Below, in pieces: positions 34,996 through 47,565 of a DNA stretch of 64,000 bases; positions within the stretch are counted from its first letter, which is position 1, and each line of letters begins with the position of its first letter. The notes beneath the pieces were generated by a model. The model had not been told where the DNA came from, did no database searches, and saw only the letters and a program-made list of their open reading frames with translations. Made by a program: the position numbers and the translations under genes. This DNA comes from Pocillopora verrucosa (taxonomy: Eukaryota; Cnidaria; Anthozoa; Scleractinia; Pocilloporidae): NCBI RefSeq assembly GCF_036669915.1, contig NC_089319.1, positions 3,557,082 to 3,621,081 on the forward strand, given 5' to 3'.

Positions 34996-35535
34996 GGATC
35001 GAAAGTCTATCTGATTTGATTAACCACATACAACTGACTCGAGGTGACTAAAGAAGGAATTATTTAAGTCAGCGCTGACTTTGATTGGTAAAAGTATGAA
35101 GACTTTGTAAAATTCAGTTTTGTTTCCGAGACATAATCAGCAAAATTATCCCAGTTAAACATGTTAAAGCTTACAATCAAACTGAACACCTTAGGTTTGA
35201 TTTGATCAACCACACTGTCTTCAATTTTTCTTGCCTACTTTATCCCAGTGAGTCGCCTGCGGGGATGCGCTTTGTGTGCGCCCCGAAGCGTCAGGCGACC
35301 GAGCAGTAAAAACGACTAACAAAGCCGAGGACGATTGTGACGGGAAATAAGAAGCACACCAAAACTGCTGGTTGTCGGCTCTGCCGTGAGTGGGGAATAT
35401 ACGACCACTGCAGCACAAGGTGTACAGAGACCGTGTTTATATTGTTTAAACTTATGACTTTCCAATTAGTACCTCGCTCAAGGTAAGTGTGACTTTTTTC
35501 CCCTTTGTTATTAAGGATTATAAGAAATCGACCTT
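34996..35535. other. Spacer, no gene
   Basis: Matches 8883-9469 with a deletion near 35435. Confidence 0.4.
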
Positions 35536-36150
35536 ACAAAAAAAATTTTGTAAACATGCCAAGCGCCGTAATTTACGTTGTTATAACGCGAGGAGAGACA
35601 AAAGTCCTCAAAGAGAAACAAAATGGACAGTCCGAGTTTAGAAGGTTTTCACACTCAGTTAGATTGCAAGCTTACGTACGGTAATAAAAAACAAACACAG
35701 CTAACACTCCTATACTGTACAAAGTTTTGTGTTCAAAACTAAACAGAACAAACAGGAACGATGAAAAATATAGCCAAACCGGCACAACTGTTATAATTCA
35801 TACTAATCATGAAGGTGCCAGAGCGACTGCAATCATGCTGAGGTCCATCTCCGGTAATCACAGTGAAGAAAGCCTAACAAATTACATCGGCCGCCCTTCG
35901 AGTGAACAACAAAGAGCTTGCTCTGATATCCTTTCTGATGCACTGGGTGGATGGCCACATCAGTCACAGCAGCCGAGTTTAACGGCGCTGTCATCTCAAG
36001 CAATCTTCGTGTTCCTGTAAATTTGGCTATCGTTCCTTCATAAAACACCCGTATTGAGCAGTTTGTTTTCTGATGTTTTATGTGAAAAAACTTGCGTGAT
36101 ATTCTGAGCCACAATTTAGCCGGATTTCACTGAACATTTCACTTTAAAAT
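35536..36150. repeat. Relic long-gene intron block, copy in second spacer
   Basis: Same as 9470-10100, with small deletions. Confidence 0.6.
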
Positions 36151-36157
36151 TGTCTAC

Positions 36158-36250
36158 GTCTCGTGTTTCTCTCCACTTCTCTCGTGCTCTGGCCGCTTCC
36201 TGCGTGCTTTACAACAAAACAAAGCACAGTCAAGGCTTCTCCATCTGTTA
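36158..36250. repeat. Right half of 190-bp palindrome
   Basis: Only the right arm is present (tctcgtgtttctctccactt to ctccatctgtta). Confidence 0.55.
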
Positions 36251-36544
36251 AGTATGATTCAACAGATACGTTCCCGAGAAAAGCGTAAGAGCTGCTCAAC
36301 GCGAAGCCGAGAGGAATTTTAGTTCTTGAGTACTAAAAAAATATAGCTCTAAATAATTTGGCGAAGCAAAAATAGGAGGTCTTCATTTCGCCTTTCTTAA
36401 TGAGCATAAAACGATCTTGTTAGTTTTATAGGTAACAAGACAGAGAAATTCAGAACTTTACCAGTTTTTTCGATTTATCGATCTGAGAGCTGAGAATGAC
36501 AAAAAAAATGTTAATTTGGACGGACGTAACTTTTTAAGGTGTCA

Positions 36545-36547
36545 TAC

Positions 36548-36578
<31 letters not shown>

Positions 36579-36830
36579 AATGAATGTGGGGGTAGAGTCT
36601 ATCTTGGAATAAAGTTTTCAATGCTTTGGTAGCAGAGCTAAGTATACATAAGTTAAAGAATTAAAGAGGACGCATAGATTCTCTGTGACTCTGAGTTCCG
36701 CGCCTAAGCGCTCGTCAGACAGAACTTTTCAACTTTTCAGTTCTGTCTGACGAGCGCTTAGGCGCGAAACTCAGAGTCACAGAGAATCGATGCGTCCTCT
36801 TTAATTCTTTAACTTATGTATATATATATA
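36545..36830. mobile_element. TA-flanked palindromic element, complete hairpin
   Basis: (TA)n, a single-copy lead (tgaatgtgggggtagagtct), then a near-perfect hairpin: left arm about 36644-36726, loop tttcaacttttc, right arm about 36739-36822, then (TA)n. The arms contain cgcctaagcgctcgtcagac and its complement. The lead (caatgctttggtagcagagc) resembles that of the Penelope-like palindrome (caatacgttgaagcagagc), which suggests a related element end. Confidence 0.6.
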
Positions 36831-37214
36831 TTCGTTTCGTTTCTGCAAAGATAACATGTTGAAGCACGAGTTGGTAATGTCACCTGTTTACAAAAAGTTT
36901 GCAGCCTGATGCAAATTAGTAGGTTCGCTTCATGTCTTACTCTCAGGTTTATTACGTTTTATGTTCTCGGCATCTGTATCAACGTTCTCAGTAGTTCTTT
37001 ACTTTAAACAGAGTATATTATTTTGAACGGCTATTAGTGATTATGAAAACTTTCACGCGATATAAGGTGATCAGAGCTAAGTGGATGTAATCCACTTGTT
37101 AATAAATTAAGAGAAAAATAATTACTCAAAGGATGAAATGGATTGTCTTCTCGATGCCATGTTAATAAAAACAAAGTGAAAAAGTCAATTTATTTTATTT
37201 TGTTTTAATTATGT

Positions 37215-37258
37215 CACTTCCAGCATGGATGTTTCTTGTGAGCAAAGTCGACCCGTTA
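37215..37258 (+). pseudogene. Relic half-EGF exon
   Basis: MDVSCEQSRPVN-like reading, start lost (acttccagc). Equivalent to 11131 and 49795. Confidence 0.5.
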
Positions 37259-37448
37259 ATTGCAAATTCCTTAAAACAAAAGTCACTCTGTTTATTTGGC
37301 GAATTATAATATCAATGGTAATGATAAAAGTACAAACAAACTTTCCTATAACTGCGACGAACAAAAGAAATTTTCGTGCAAACTGAAGAGCAATTAAAGC
37401 GATGAATAAAAAGGAATCATGAATTATAGATAAGAAGTATTTCAATTG

Positions 37449-37455
37449 TGAGTCA
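37449..37455 (+). promoter_or_regulatory. Orphan AP-1-like site, gene deleted
   Basis: TGAGTCA in a normal short-gene 5' flank that stops at aaggagctccc near 37518 without reaching an ATG. The adjoining sequence is Crypton-like fragment P5. Confidence 0.35.
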
Positions 37456-37518
37456 ATGACTCTCAGAGGAAGGCAAATATAAGAAAGCTGATATGCAACA
37501 AGAAAACTAAGGAGCTCC

Positions 37519-37660
37519 CTTATACAAAAATAAAAACCTAAAGCTACGCATTCAGTGGCTTTGGTGTTGGCATTTTTCGCGGCTGACAATGAAAATCGAC
37601 AACTGGAAGATTTACCACAGGCAGATTTTGGCCGTTTACCTGAAGAGAATTTTTTAAATT
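37519..37660 (+). pseudogene. Crypton/DUF3504-like N-terminal fragment (P5)
   Basis: Begins mid-fragment (tacaaaaataaaaacc, equivalent to 14075) and reads LAFFAADNENRQLEDLPQAD, then breaks at cctgaagagaat. The left edge is the junction that removed a whole short gene. Confidence 0.4.
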
Positions 37661-37838
37661 GAAATTACGACTATTGTTGTTTTTGTAATCATGATTCAAC
37701 GCATTTTTCCAGCTTAAGAGTTAGCGCCAACGCACTTTACGATTTTTATTCGGAGATTGTCAATTCTTTTATTTCCATTCGTTAATAAAGTCAACTTTTC
37801 TTGTCAGTAAAGAGTTATTGTGTTTCTGTGATAAACAA

Positions 37839-37980
37839 AATAATACATTGTTGCTTGTAGATATTGAATTTCTCTTCTCGTGTTGAACTCGACATCTCAC
37901 TCGTTCGCCGCGCTTACTTGTGAGCTATCGAGTTGAACACTCGAAGAGAAACTCCACATCTACGCGCTTATGTACTATTC
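37839..37980. repeat. Hairpin MITE-like element, copy 5
   Basis: Practically the same as copy 1. Confidence 0.7.
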
Positions 37981-38134
37981 CAGACATAACATTCATTTGA
38001 ATTTTGGTCCTCTTTTACTTTCAGTCAGTATGATTGTGTTTTAGGCACAGACTAACTCTATAGCTATAATTCCGGCATACTATGAATTTGTGCCAGGGAA
38101 AATATGCACGTTGTACCTGAAACAGTACCACCAG

Positions 38135-38448
38135 CTCAGATAGTCTAAGTGGCTTTGAACCTGCACAGGCGGTGGTAAAATAGTTGACGCATTGCATTCC
38201 GGGCCGAGGGGTCTGGGCTTAAGAACTAGCCGGGTTATTGTGTTCTTTTTTTTGTGCCTATCTCCATCCAGGAGTAAAACAGGTAACACCGAACTGTCAG
38301 GGATGCCTCACAAAGGGAGGAGGGAGAAGGACAGAACAGAAACTGGGATAAGCTCCAGTCTGATTGGCTACATGACTCAAGTACAGACATTACCACTCTT
38401 TTTGAAAAAGCATTACAGATCAGAAAAACAGAGAGAAAAAGAAAAAAG
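38135..38448 (+). mobile_element. tRNA-derived SINE, copy 5
   Basis: Same insertion as copy 1. Confidence 0.65.
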
Positions 38449-39429
38449 TAACCTTGCGGGAACATATATCTTGATACACTGAATTTGTCATCAGGCATAA
38501 TTTTAAACACATTCACGTCGAAGCCTCACTGGTCCTGCACAAGATTCTCATAACATTTTCTACTCCGAAATAATTGTTTTCACGGGAAGCCACATTTATC
38601 ATTTGTGTTTGAACTTATTACAAAATAGCCAATATGTCATACCTAATGAATTTTATATCATGGTCATAAATTATGGATTATCTACATGTGTTGTCAAGTT
38701 GAATTTCTAACGAGTTATCAACTGAAGGGTCGCTCTAACATTTCCTATTATACTCGTGTTAAAATCAGGGAGGCAGCTTTCAAATCTTCCACTTGTCGCA
38801 CGGTCCGGTCAATCTTGCTGCATTTTTCATCCGCAAGTCTTTAGCTCTTTGTTTCGTGATTGTTTACCAAAAAAGTGTACGTTTTCGTGAGCCAAAACTT
38901 GGCTGGATTCCATGACACCGGTCAAGAGGCATTAAGTTTCTTAATTTTTCACTTTTAAGTAAAAACTAACTATAAATTGATGGATCTCCACTCCAAAAGC
39001 CAATTAAAATTGAAATTATGGATGAATTTCATTTTGTGATTGACAGCTGTTTTCTCGATAGCCAATCAAATACTTTGGACCTTTCCAACCATTAAGGTTG
39101 TTTCAAAATGTGAAAATTTCGATAAGTGTGCTAACTCCTTCAAAGCTCACAATTTTATTTTATGGAAAAAAAAAGCCACCTTTTTTTAAAAAGAGAGAAA
39201 ATAAGCCCCCAAAAGCAATTAAAGGACTTAAACTTAGATGAAAAACAGCTTTTAATAATAAATAATGTTTATTTCTAATTGAAATTGCGGTCCAACAAGG
39301 ATGGGCCCTATTTGTACAGGGAAACAAATTAAGACGAATTAAGGGAGGCTGATTTAAATGCAGAATATTTTTATCAAGTGAAGAAGTTCCGCTTGGATAA
39401 GAAGAGCGATAATACAGAAATAAAGTAGA
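38449..39429 (+). promoter_or_regulatory. 5' flank of long gene I
   Basis: Matches 867-1845 almost throughout; no gene. Confidence 0.4.
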
Positions 39430-42400
39430 ATGACTGTTTTATGGCTGCTCCAGTTTTCCATTGTGACTCTTCAAATCGTCCTCGGAATCCTGTTTGCCCT
39501 GGCAAAAGGAGACTTTTGTGGAAGCGTTTTCGATACTCAAATGGGTGAGTTAAAACTCAAACTGAACGATTAGGATCTTCTTGATTCTCAGGCTTTGTTT
39601 TACATATATTCAGGTGAAAAAGCTTTAGTCCATTTGCTTCACCTTTCAGATCATGCATTAGCAGGTCATGTTGTGTATACGACTGTTGTTGTGGACGAGT
39701 TTGAATGTCAGTTAAAATGTATGGGAAACAACCGTTGCAAGTCGATCAATGTTCACCCCAGTGACAGTATTGGACAACGTATCTGTGAGTTGAATGATAA
39801 AACGCGGCAGATAAAGCCAGAGGATTTTAGACAAAGGATAGGATCTACATACTATAGCTCTGCTCAGGTTGGTACTAAGTTTTATAGTTACCGTAGTTAA
39901 TTGCCAAAATGCCGAAGGTATTCGGTAAATTAATAGTTTTGAGCGTGATTAGCGTGACAATTCTAGCCTCTTGAGTGCAAAAAAACATAGCTCTTTATTT
40001 CACACGACCATTGAATTTGGCTGTTGAGGGCGAAGCAAAAATGGTTAGTTTAATTTCTTCTCGCGTTTTGGGCATAAAACGTTCTCGATTATTTTTTTAG
40101 GTTACAAACCAGCTAAATTCAGAACTTTATTGGTTTTTTCATTCTCCTTATCCATCTGAGAGCTGAGAATTACAAGAGAGTATTTGCTTAATTTGTACAG
40201 ACGTAACGTTGAACATAAGTTGAACATAATTATGTGTTATATACCTATAACCGCTATGTTTCCGCGAAGATAACTTGTTAAAGTACGAGTTGATGATGTC
40301 AGCTGTTAATAATAACTTTTGAGCCTGATTCAAATTATTAGGTATCCTTCATCTCTTAGTCTTAGGTTGACAACGTTTTTGGTATGTTCTCGGCATTTGT
40401 ATTAACGTCCTTACTAGTTCTTTAGTTTGAAAAAAATATTTTATTTTGAACGGCTATTCTTCATCATAAATACTTTCACGTTATGTAACGTGACCAGAGC
40501 TAAATGGTTGTTATCCACTTTGTACTGTATAAAGAGAACACAATTGAAAAAATTCTCCAAGAACGAGATGGATAACTAAATTTTCTTTTTGTCTTCATGC
40601 AATGTCAATAAAGCAACGGGAAACAAATCAACTTTCCTTATTTTTGTATTAATTATGTCAGACTTCCTGCATGGATATTTCTCGTGAGCAAAGGCGACCC
40701 ACTAAGAGCGCTCAGTGTCATCCGGGATACCAAGGAACACGGTGCCAAATGCGTAAGTGGTCAGAAGATTTTGCCTGTTACGTATTCACAGCTTTTTAGA
40801 CAAATTAAACTGCATAATCATTACTGGTTGCCTCCTTTTGACAGCTCGAGGCGTAAGATAATGTTACTGACTTTGTTATAAATGAGTCATGAAGTTAGCG
40901 GAACTTGTCGAGAACAAAGTTAAACAAAACATAAAGTGGCGAGAGAACACATGCAGAATCTCACAAACGGAGGCGTATGTGAAGCATAAAACTGTTCTGT
41001 TCCGGCCCGGCTGGCTGGATGTTTAATTAAAGTATAACACATTTGTGACTCCAAAAGTATCCAAAATCAACTCTGTGACCAAAATATTTCACCTTTAGGC
41101 AAAACATTTTTTTTCTCGGACATGCCCTTGTATCCACCTAGATATAGAAATAAATATTATGAATAATACTGGGCGATAAAGTAACATTACAAACATTACT
41201 TCTACTCACTGTATGTTGTAGCAGAGTGAAACCAAGACTCCTGTTCTTTATAATAAGTTCATTTATATTTATGGTTGAAAAAAGGAAAATTAGCTTTCAT
41301 TTTTGTCTCATGATTTTAATAATAAGCTCCCGTGGTGAGAGTATTCATCCGCAGTGAAGGTTGCAAGGATCTGGGAATTACAGCAAACACTTGTGGCATT
41401 GCTTACATCAAAGTGAATGGCAAAGATTATTCTCCACACATCAGAGGCCATAACGTGGTTGTTATCAACGCTACCACAGGTATTATAATCAAGATCGGAG
41501 ATAAAGCGCGCTGTCATTTGTTGAAAGAGCGCTCTATCAGGGTACAAAAGACAGAGTTGAGTCACGCCATCTACCAATTTGTACTATGTTCCACCATTTC
41601 CCGTACTTTTCTCTTGCTTTTTTTCGGTAATTGAAGTTAAATTTCGGAACAAACGAGCCGGCAAGTAGCAACAGAAGAACAAAACAAAGGTTTGTAAACA
41701 TGCCAGGCGCTGCAATTGACGTTATTTTAACGTGAGCAGAGACAAAAATCCTCAAAGAGAAAACGAAATCGGAACAGCCTGAGTTTTGAAGGTTTTCACG
41801 CTCAGTTAGATTATACGTAAGCTTAGTTACGTGCGGTGATAAAAACCAAACACAGCTAACACTCGTACATGATATATAGTTCCGTGTTTAAAAACGAAAC
41901 ATAAAAAAACAAGAATGATCAAAAATTAACCAAACCGGCATAACTGTTACAATTCATACAAATCATAACGGTCTCAGAGCGATTGCGATCATGCTGAGGT
42001 CTATCGCAGCTAGCTCATCATGGCGATCTCCGATCATCGCAGTAAAGCAAGCCTCAGCAGTTACATCAGCCCCCCTTCGAGTGAACAACTAAGAGCTTGC
42101 TCTGATATCCTTTCCGATGCATCGAGTGGATTTCCACATCAGTCACAGCAGCCGAGTTTAACGGCGCTGTCATCTCGAGCAATCTTCATGTTCCTGCGAA
42201 TCAGTCGGCTGTCGTTCATTCATAAAACACACACCTTGAGCAGTTTTTTTTTCTAATTGTCATGAGAAAAAACTTGCAGGTTTTTTATGAGCCACAATTC
42301 GGCCGGATTTCACTGAATATTTCACTTTCAGATTCCGTATTAAAACTGGAAACCTTTGGCAAAAGTGTTAAATTCGACCTGCCGAAATATTTCAGGTTAT

Positions 42401-43327
42401 GAACTATTGCAGATTGTGAACTGAGATGGTTTGACACTTTTGACGGCTTTAGTCTTGTTCAACCAATCAAATTATTTGAACCATTCTAACAAGGATTCTG
42501 ATTGGCTTATTGTAGCATGCTTATGAGAGTATAGAGCATGCTGACGACATTGATGTTTGCTTTGAAATCAAGCTTTGTTTTGAAAATTGAAAGTAATGCG
42601 TGGGAAACTTGAAGGATTCTTTTTATGAAACAAATAGAGAAGCCTTGACTGTGCTCTATTCTGTTGTAAAGCACTTAAGAAGCAGCTGGAGCACCCCAAA
42701 ATCATCATGAAGGGTTGCTTATCTGGGGCGAAATAAAAGCAGGTACTAAAACATTACTTCTGACGACTTTCCCGAAAAAGGCAACCTGGTGTAGGCTTTT
42801 ATTTTCCGCGCATACGCCAGAAGGTAACACCGCTATCTCCCTATCGACTTCATAGTCCTAATTTAATAGAACGAGGTGCTCGGTTTTAAAGCTGCGGGGT
42901 TAACTCCAGCTCGAATAATTATAATTTCTCTAAGCTACCAGTCATCTGGAAGTTGTACGTCTTCATTAAAAGCTTGATTATAGTCGAAGGAAAGGTTTAT
43001 TACCATTTTTCATTTGCAGGTACTGTTCTAGGAGCCAAAGGATTTGACACTCATGCGAATAGTTTCGCTGGTATTCACCTGAGAGATTACCTTAACGGAA
43101 TCAAAGGAGAGTATGTGCCACATTGACGTGCTTTTAGATATGTTCATAGAACAAAACAAAACGAAAGCTGATATAAAACAAATGTAAAGAAAGAGAATGA
43201 TCATCCAACCCTCTAAAGAGGAACTGGTCTTTTACGCTGTAATCTCTCTACCATAAAATGTAGCATATGATAGTTCAGAGCACAAACATCATGGATCTCA
43301 CATCATTTTAAGTACATCTGCCCCAGC

Positions 43328-43363
<36 letters not shown>

Positions 43364-44312
43364 AAGTCTGTAAGTCGATTTTCGCGTGGAACAGTGCTCA
43401 ATACGTTGAAGCAGAGCAGAATAAATAAATATTATGAGAGGAAAAAACGACGCAACTACATATCCCGACAAGCCTGTTTCGTGAATCGCTTCACTCTTCA
43501 GGGGTTTAATGAAAGAATATTCATGTGACTATCGTTTATATACTAAGAAAATTTACATAATGCGCGGTAAACTTAAAACTTTAAAGTTCAGCTGTTGCGT
43601 AGCAACGCTTTGTTTCTGTGTCGGCATGAAGATACGAGTTCGTTACGCTTATTTAGTGATGAGAGGTCGGGTCGGTAAATTATCAGGAATTTCTCTTTTA
43701 GGCATAGGTTGCATCTTTTACTGGAGCTGCTGTAGGGAGAGTTAGATGATAAGACGCGCCATGAAATAGAGTAGTCAATGTTGTCGTTCTTGAGTGTCCA
43801 GATGTGTTTGCTAAGTTCGGTAGAGTTTTTGTGCTTGGCGTGGCGGAATGATGCGGTGTGATTTCAAAACAAGACACAGAAATCACACCGCATCATTCCG
43901 CCACGCCAAGCACAAAAACTCTACCGAACTTAGCAAACACATCTGGACACTCAAGAACGACAACATTGACTACTCTATTTCATGGCGCGTCTTATCATCT
44001 AACTCTCCCTACAGCAGCTCCAGTAAAAGATGCAACCTATGCCTAAAAGAGAAATTCCTGATAATTTACCGACCCGACCTCTCATCACTAAAAAAGCGTA
44101 ACGAACTCGTATCTTCATGCCGACACAGAAACAAAGCGTTGCTACGCAACAGCTGAACTTTAAAGTTTTAAGTTTACCGCGCATTATGTAAATTTTCTTA
44201 GTATATAAACGATAGTCACATGAATATTCTTTCATTAAACCCCTGAAGAGTGAAGCGATTCACGAAACAGGCTTGTCGGGATATGTAGTTGCGTCGTTTT
44301 TTCCTCTCATAA

Positions 44313-44366
<54 letters not shown>

Positions 44367-45867
44367 GAATTCATAATCTCCTAAAAGATACATATTTTTC
44401 TCTTTCTAACGACCGTTCGGGATTGTTTCCAATGTCAAACGCATAAAAATTTGTCGCAATAACTCCTATCCGAAACTGAATCAGAAATATGCTCACAAAA
44501 CGAGATTCGGTTAATTCCGTGGGAAACTTATTTCAAAATATTAGCACATTAATGCCTCATAGAGGTTTTCGTTCTTGCACTTTTTTCGTAATTCGTAATA
44601 AATGCATTTGTTTGCCATTCTCACGGAAATATCGTGTTTGTTCCAATTGCAGAAAAATCGTTTTGGTCGCCATTCAAGATGAAGGCTCGACATACATATC
44701 ACCAGCGATTGACGCTCTAAAAAGACTTGGCGCCACCGATGACCTACTCAATCTGACAGAGTTCAGAGGATCTTTTGCTTTGGTGGGATTCGCCGGTGTG
44801 AATAGACCATCTTGGATTGCACAACAAAATGCCAAGCGAGAAAGGGGACCCAGTGAGATATCTCTGACAATCCCATCATCAGAAGGTATATCTTCGTTCT
44901 ATTGATACCTTATAGCGGAATTTCAGCTTTTAAATAAGTGAACGGGTCCATCATAACGAGCCAGCCACGCATTGACTAAGCATTTTCAGGCTCTCGTGTA
45001 CTCATATTGGTGTGTGTTGATTAACGAGACAACACTGCCTTTCCTCCTGCAGCTATCAAAGGCTTATATTACAATCAGCCTGGCCATTCCTGCAAGGACA
45101 TCCGGGACTCCGTATATTCCGTTGGAGATGGGGAGTACTGGATCGACCCTGAGAAGAACGGAAACCCTTTAAAGGTCTACTGTGACATGACAACTGACGG
45201 GGGTGAGATACAAATGCTCGATCATGTTAAAAAAAAAGTAAAGGAACTGAATTGGATTGAGTTTCTGAAATTCTACTTCATGATGTTTGAAACATTTAGT
45301 TCATGTTGGTTGATGTTGGCTTCGTTTTGCACAGGAGGCTGGCTTCTTGTTTCCAACGTTGTGGTAGTCAACCCGTCCTCGCCACAGCTTTGGATTGCGT
45401 CATCATACCGTGAAATCCGCAACTGCCACTGGAACAAAACGTTGTTCATCACAGAAAATGCCATGAAAGAACTGAGAACACACTTGTCTTTCACTCAGCT
45501 GAGATTCCACTGCAACAAACAAAAAGGACGAATGATCCACGTGACCACAGCTGCAAACAGCTCTGGTGAAGCTGTAGTTCAGTACTTCAGCGGTCAGACG
45601 GATAGGCGACCTTTGGCGTGTGGCTCGTTTAATAGAATGAAAGATGATAACTCCAATATAACTGGAGTCTGTCACCAATGGCAGAGCCAGCAGTGGGGTC
45701 ACCCACCGTCGGCAAAAGGGACATTGACCTACCACGCCTTTTATGTCCCTTACAAATATCACTGGTTGTTGGTTCCTGGAAATCAAAGATGGGAGTGTGA
45801 CGACTATATTTCTAACAGATTTTTTGCGCTGTCCTCTGGCGATTTCTGGAAAGTCTTTGTTCGTTAA
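39430..45867 (+). CDS. Long gene I: secreted PAN-EGF-ILEI-fibrinogen-like protein
   Basis: Exons 39430-39544, 39650-39867, 40662-40752, 41327-41479, 43020-43110, 44653-44885, 45053-45202, 45335-45867 (TAA): 1584 nt, 527 aa, same phases as A. The PAN, half-EGF, ILEI, fibrinogen-like and C-terminal modules are all intact, with the same key motifs as A. Differences include DTQM at the end of exon 1, RLGATDD in ILEI, and VVVNPSSPQLW with YREIRNCHWN at the start of the C-terminal module (shared in part with J). The ILEI2-ILEI3 intron carries a 0.9-kb Penelope-like palindrome. The last intron (132 nt) is open and in frame, so its retention would add 44 residues. Likely extracellular; function unknown. 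Confidence 0.82.
43332..44365. mobile_element. Penelope-like element palindrome in intron of I
   Basis: Near-perfect inverted repeat, arms about 43421-43864 and 43880-44323, 15-nt loop (caaaacaagacacag), bracketed by (TA)n tracts. A single-copy lead lies at 43363-43420. Each arm encodes the C-terminal part of a GIY-YIG endonuclease of Penelope type; on + at 43848-44156: FKTRHRNHTASFRHAKH, STELSKHIWTLKN, CNLCLKEKFLII, LKKRNELVSSCRHRNKALL. The arms are head to head at the 5'-truncated ends, so both 3' ends face out. There is no reverse transcriptase and it cannot move on its own. Confidence 0.82.
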
Positions 45868-47220
45868 GGCCTGGAAACACCTACATCCGCTTCCACTTTT
45901 CCTGCAAAACTTTTCTCTGCAAAGTAAGACGTCATGATCATCGGATAACTGTAACAAGCCTTCAAACTTTTTTTGTTTTTTATCATTCGAACAATGGAGG
46001 AGTCGGTATTTCACTTCTTAAATACCATAGTAGTGACTAACTTATAATTTCTCCATACAGTATCACCCTTGAATTAAATATTGAGGTCATAGGAATAAAG
46101 GAAATGATCACCAGCCTAGGAAGTCCATAACTGTCAAACAAATTCTCCTCGGCAGCACCATAGGAAATGTATAGAGAACAGAATGGTGAACATCCATACT
46201 GATGATAGGGTGTTAAGAGTTAAAATCTTTTCATCTTTCAAGTACACCCGACCCAAAAGGTTTATTCATCTATCTGTTTTTTCACTTTTTTTCGCGGGAC
46301 GTCATTGTTTTATTGCCGCGAAGGAGGAGGGGGGAGGGAGGGTGTCAGGCGGGGCTGTTCGGAGGATTTTTGGAGAATCGCATGGTTTTCAGGCGAAGCT
46401 GAGATGATATTAGTCTTTGGTAACATAATATATAAAGGAAGGATTGTAGATAATCGTTTGCAAATGATGGAGGGGGGGGGAAGTATTCATATACTACGGA
46501 GCCTTAGGGGACTAGGTAGATTGTGTTGTAAAATCCTCCGACCGATCTCTACCCCAACCCTCCTCCCCCTTCTGGAGATAAGAAATGATTGGTCCCTTAG
46601 TACGGACAAGCGAGTCTTTACAACACTTGGAGGTACCTTTGCTTTGACGTTGAGTTAAGCCTTCTTAAAATCTCCTACAACAATCATTCAGGGAGAACTT
46701 AAAGACTATTTCAATTTATCGCTCTGTTTTGATTTGCAGTTGGTTTGCTAGTTTGAGTTTCTTTTTACAACCGTTGCTTTTAGAAAAAATTGGTTGTTCA
46801 AGGTAATTTCATAACAATAGTTCACTTAGAAATGCAAAATTTCATTATGAAAACTTGGAATAGAAATGCTGAGACAAATTTGTTAGAAGATGTAGTAACA
46901 TTGTTAAAAAAACACATTACAGCAGGGTTGACGTAGCCATTTCACACTTGAAATTTTCAAAATAATAAATTTCAGTACATTTTGATATTTAAAAAGCTCA
47001 AGGTAAAACTATTTCTAAAGTGATTTTAAATCAATTTATTTGTAAATATTTGACATGTAGGTGATTATGCGCACAGACACACACAACCTTTTCATTCCCG
47101 TTCCGTACTCAAACTTCATTAGTGTGGGTACGGAACGACTTAACTAACTGTGTGCGAATGGTCTTAGCTGGGTACGAAACCACTGGCATCCGCCCGAGGT
47201 TGTCGGTGAATTTCTTTGGG
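45868..47220. other. 3' flank of gene I
   Basis: Matches 7135-8543 with small deletions; the G-rich tract is kept (46321-46343). No gene. Confidence 0.45.
46094..46099 (+). terminator. Candidate poly(A) signal of gene I
   Basis: AATAAA about 227 nt after the stop; same block as at 7419. Confidence 0.4.
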
Positions 47221-47350
47221 TTGTTAGCGAGCTGGCCTAGCATTGGATGTCGGCAAGCTGGCCCAAGTTGTCAGCGAGGGGGCCTAAGTAATCGGCAAAC
47301 TGGCCTTGGTTGTCGACACACTGGCCTAAATCGTCGGCAAACTGGCCTAG
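47221..47350. repeat. 21-bp minisatellite, copy 3
   Basis: Identical by eye to copy 1. Confidence 0.75.
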
Positions 47351-47565
47351 GACACAGACACAAACACAACATCAACGTATATTTCAATAAGTCGATAGAG
47401 TTTAAGCATATTACATAAGCATAATACATAATACTGTACTCATGATATTCTTTGCAGTGCTTATATTGCATTTTGGTTTTTACATAATCTCATTGTAATG
47501 GTTTCTGAAAAAACCATCATTGTACGAAGCCAATAAAGTTATAACTATTATACTATTATTATAGA
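47351..47565 (+). mobile_element. Retroelement-like 3' end, copy 3
   Basis: As at 8675; ends aactattatactattattat. Confidence 0.3.

Noticed and set aside
43363..43420. Hammerhead ribozyme expected in Penelope-like ends
   Set aside because: No CTGATGA core with matching GAAA was found in the lead or arms.
45403..46014. 203-codon antisense open frame over the last exon of I (184 codons over J at 61736-62290)
   Set aside because: It is the mirror of a conserved coding exon, has no recognisable motif, and is shorter or broken in A and D. Judged a codon-bias shadow.
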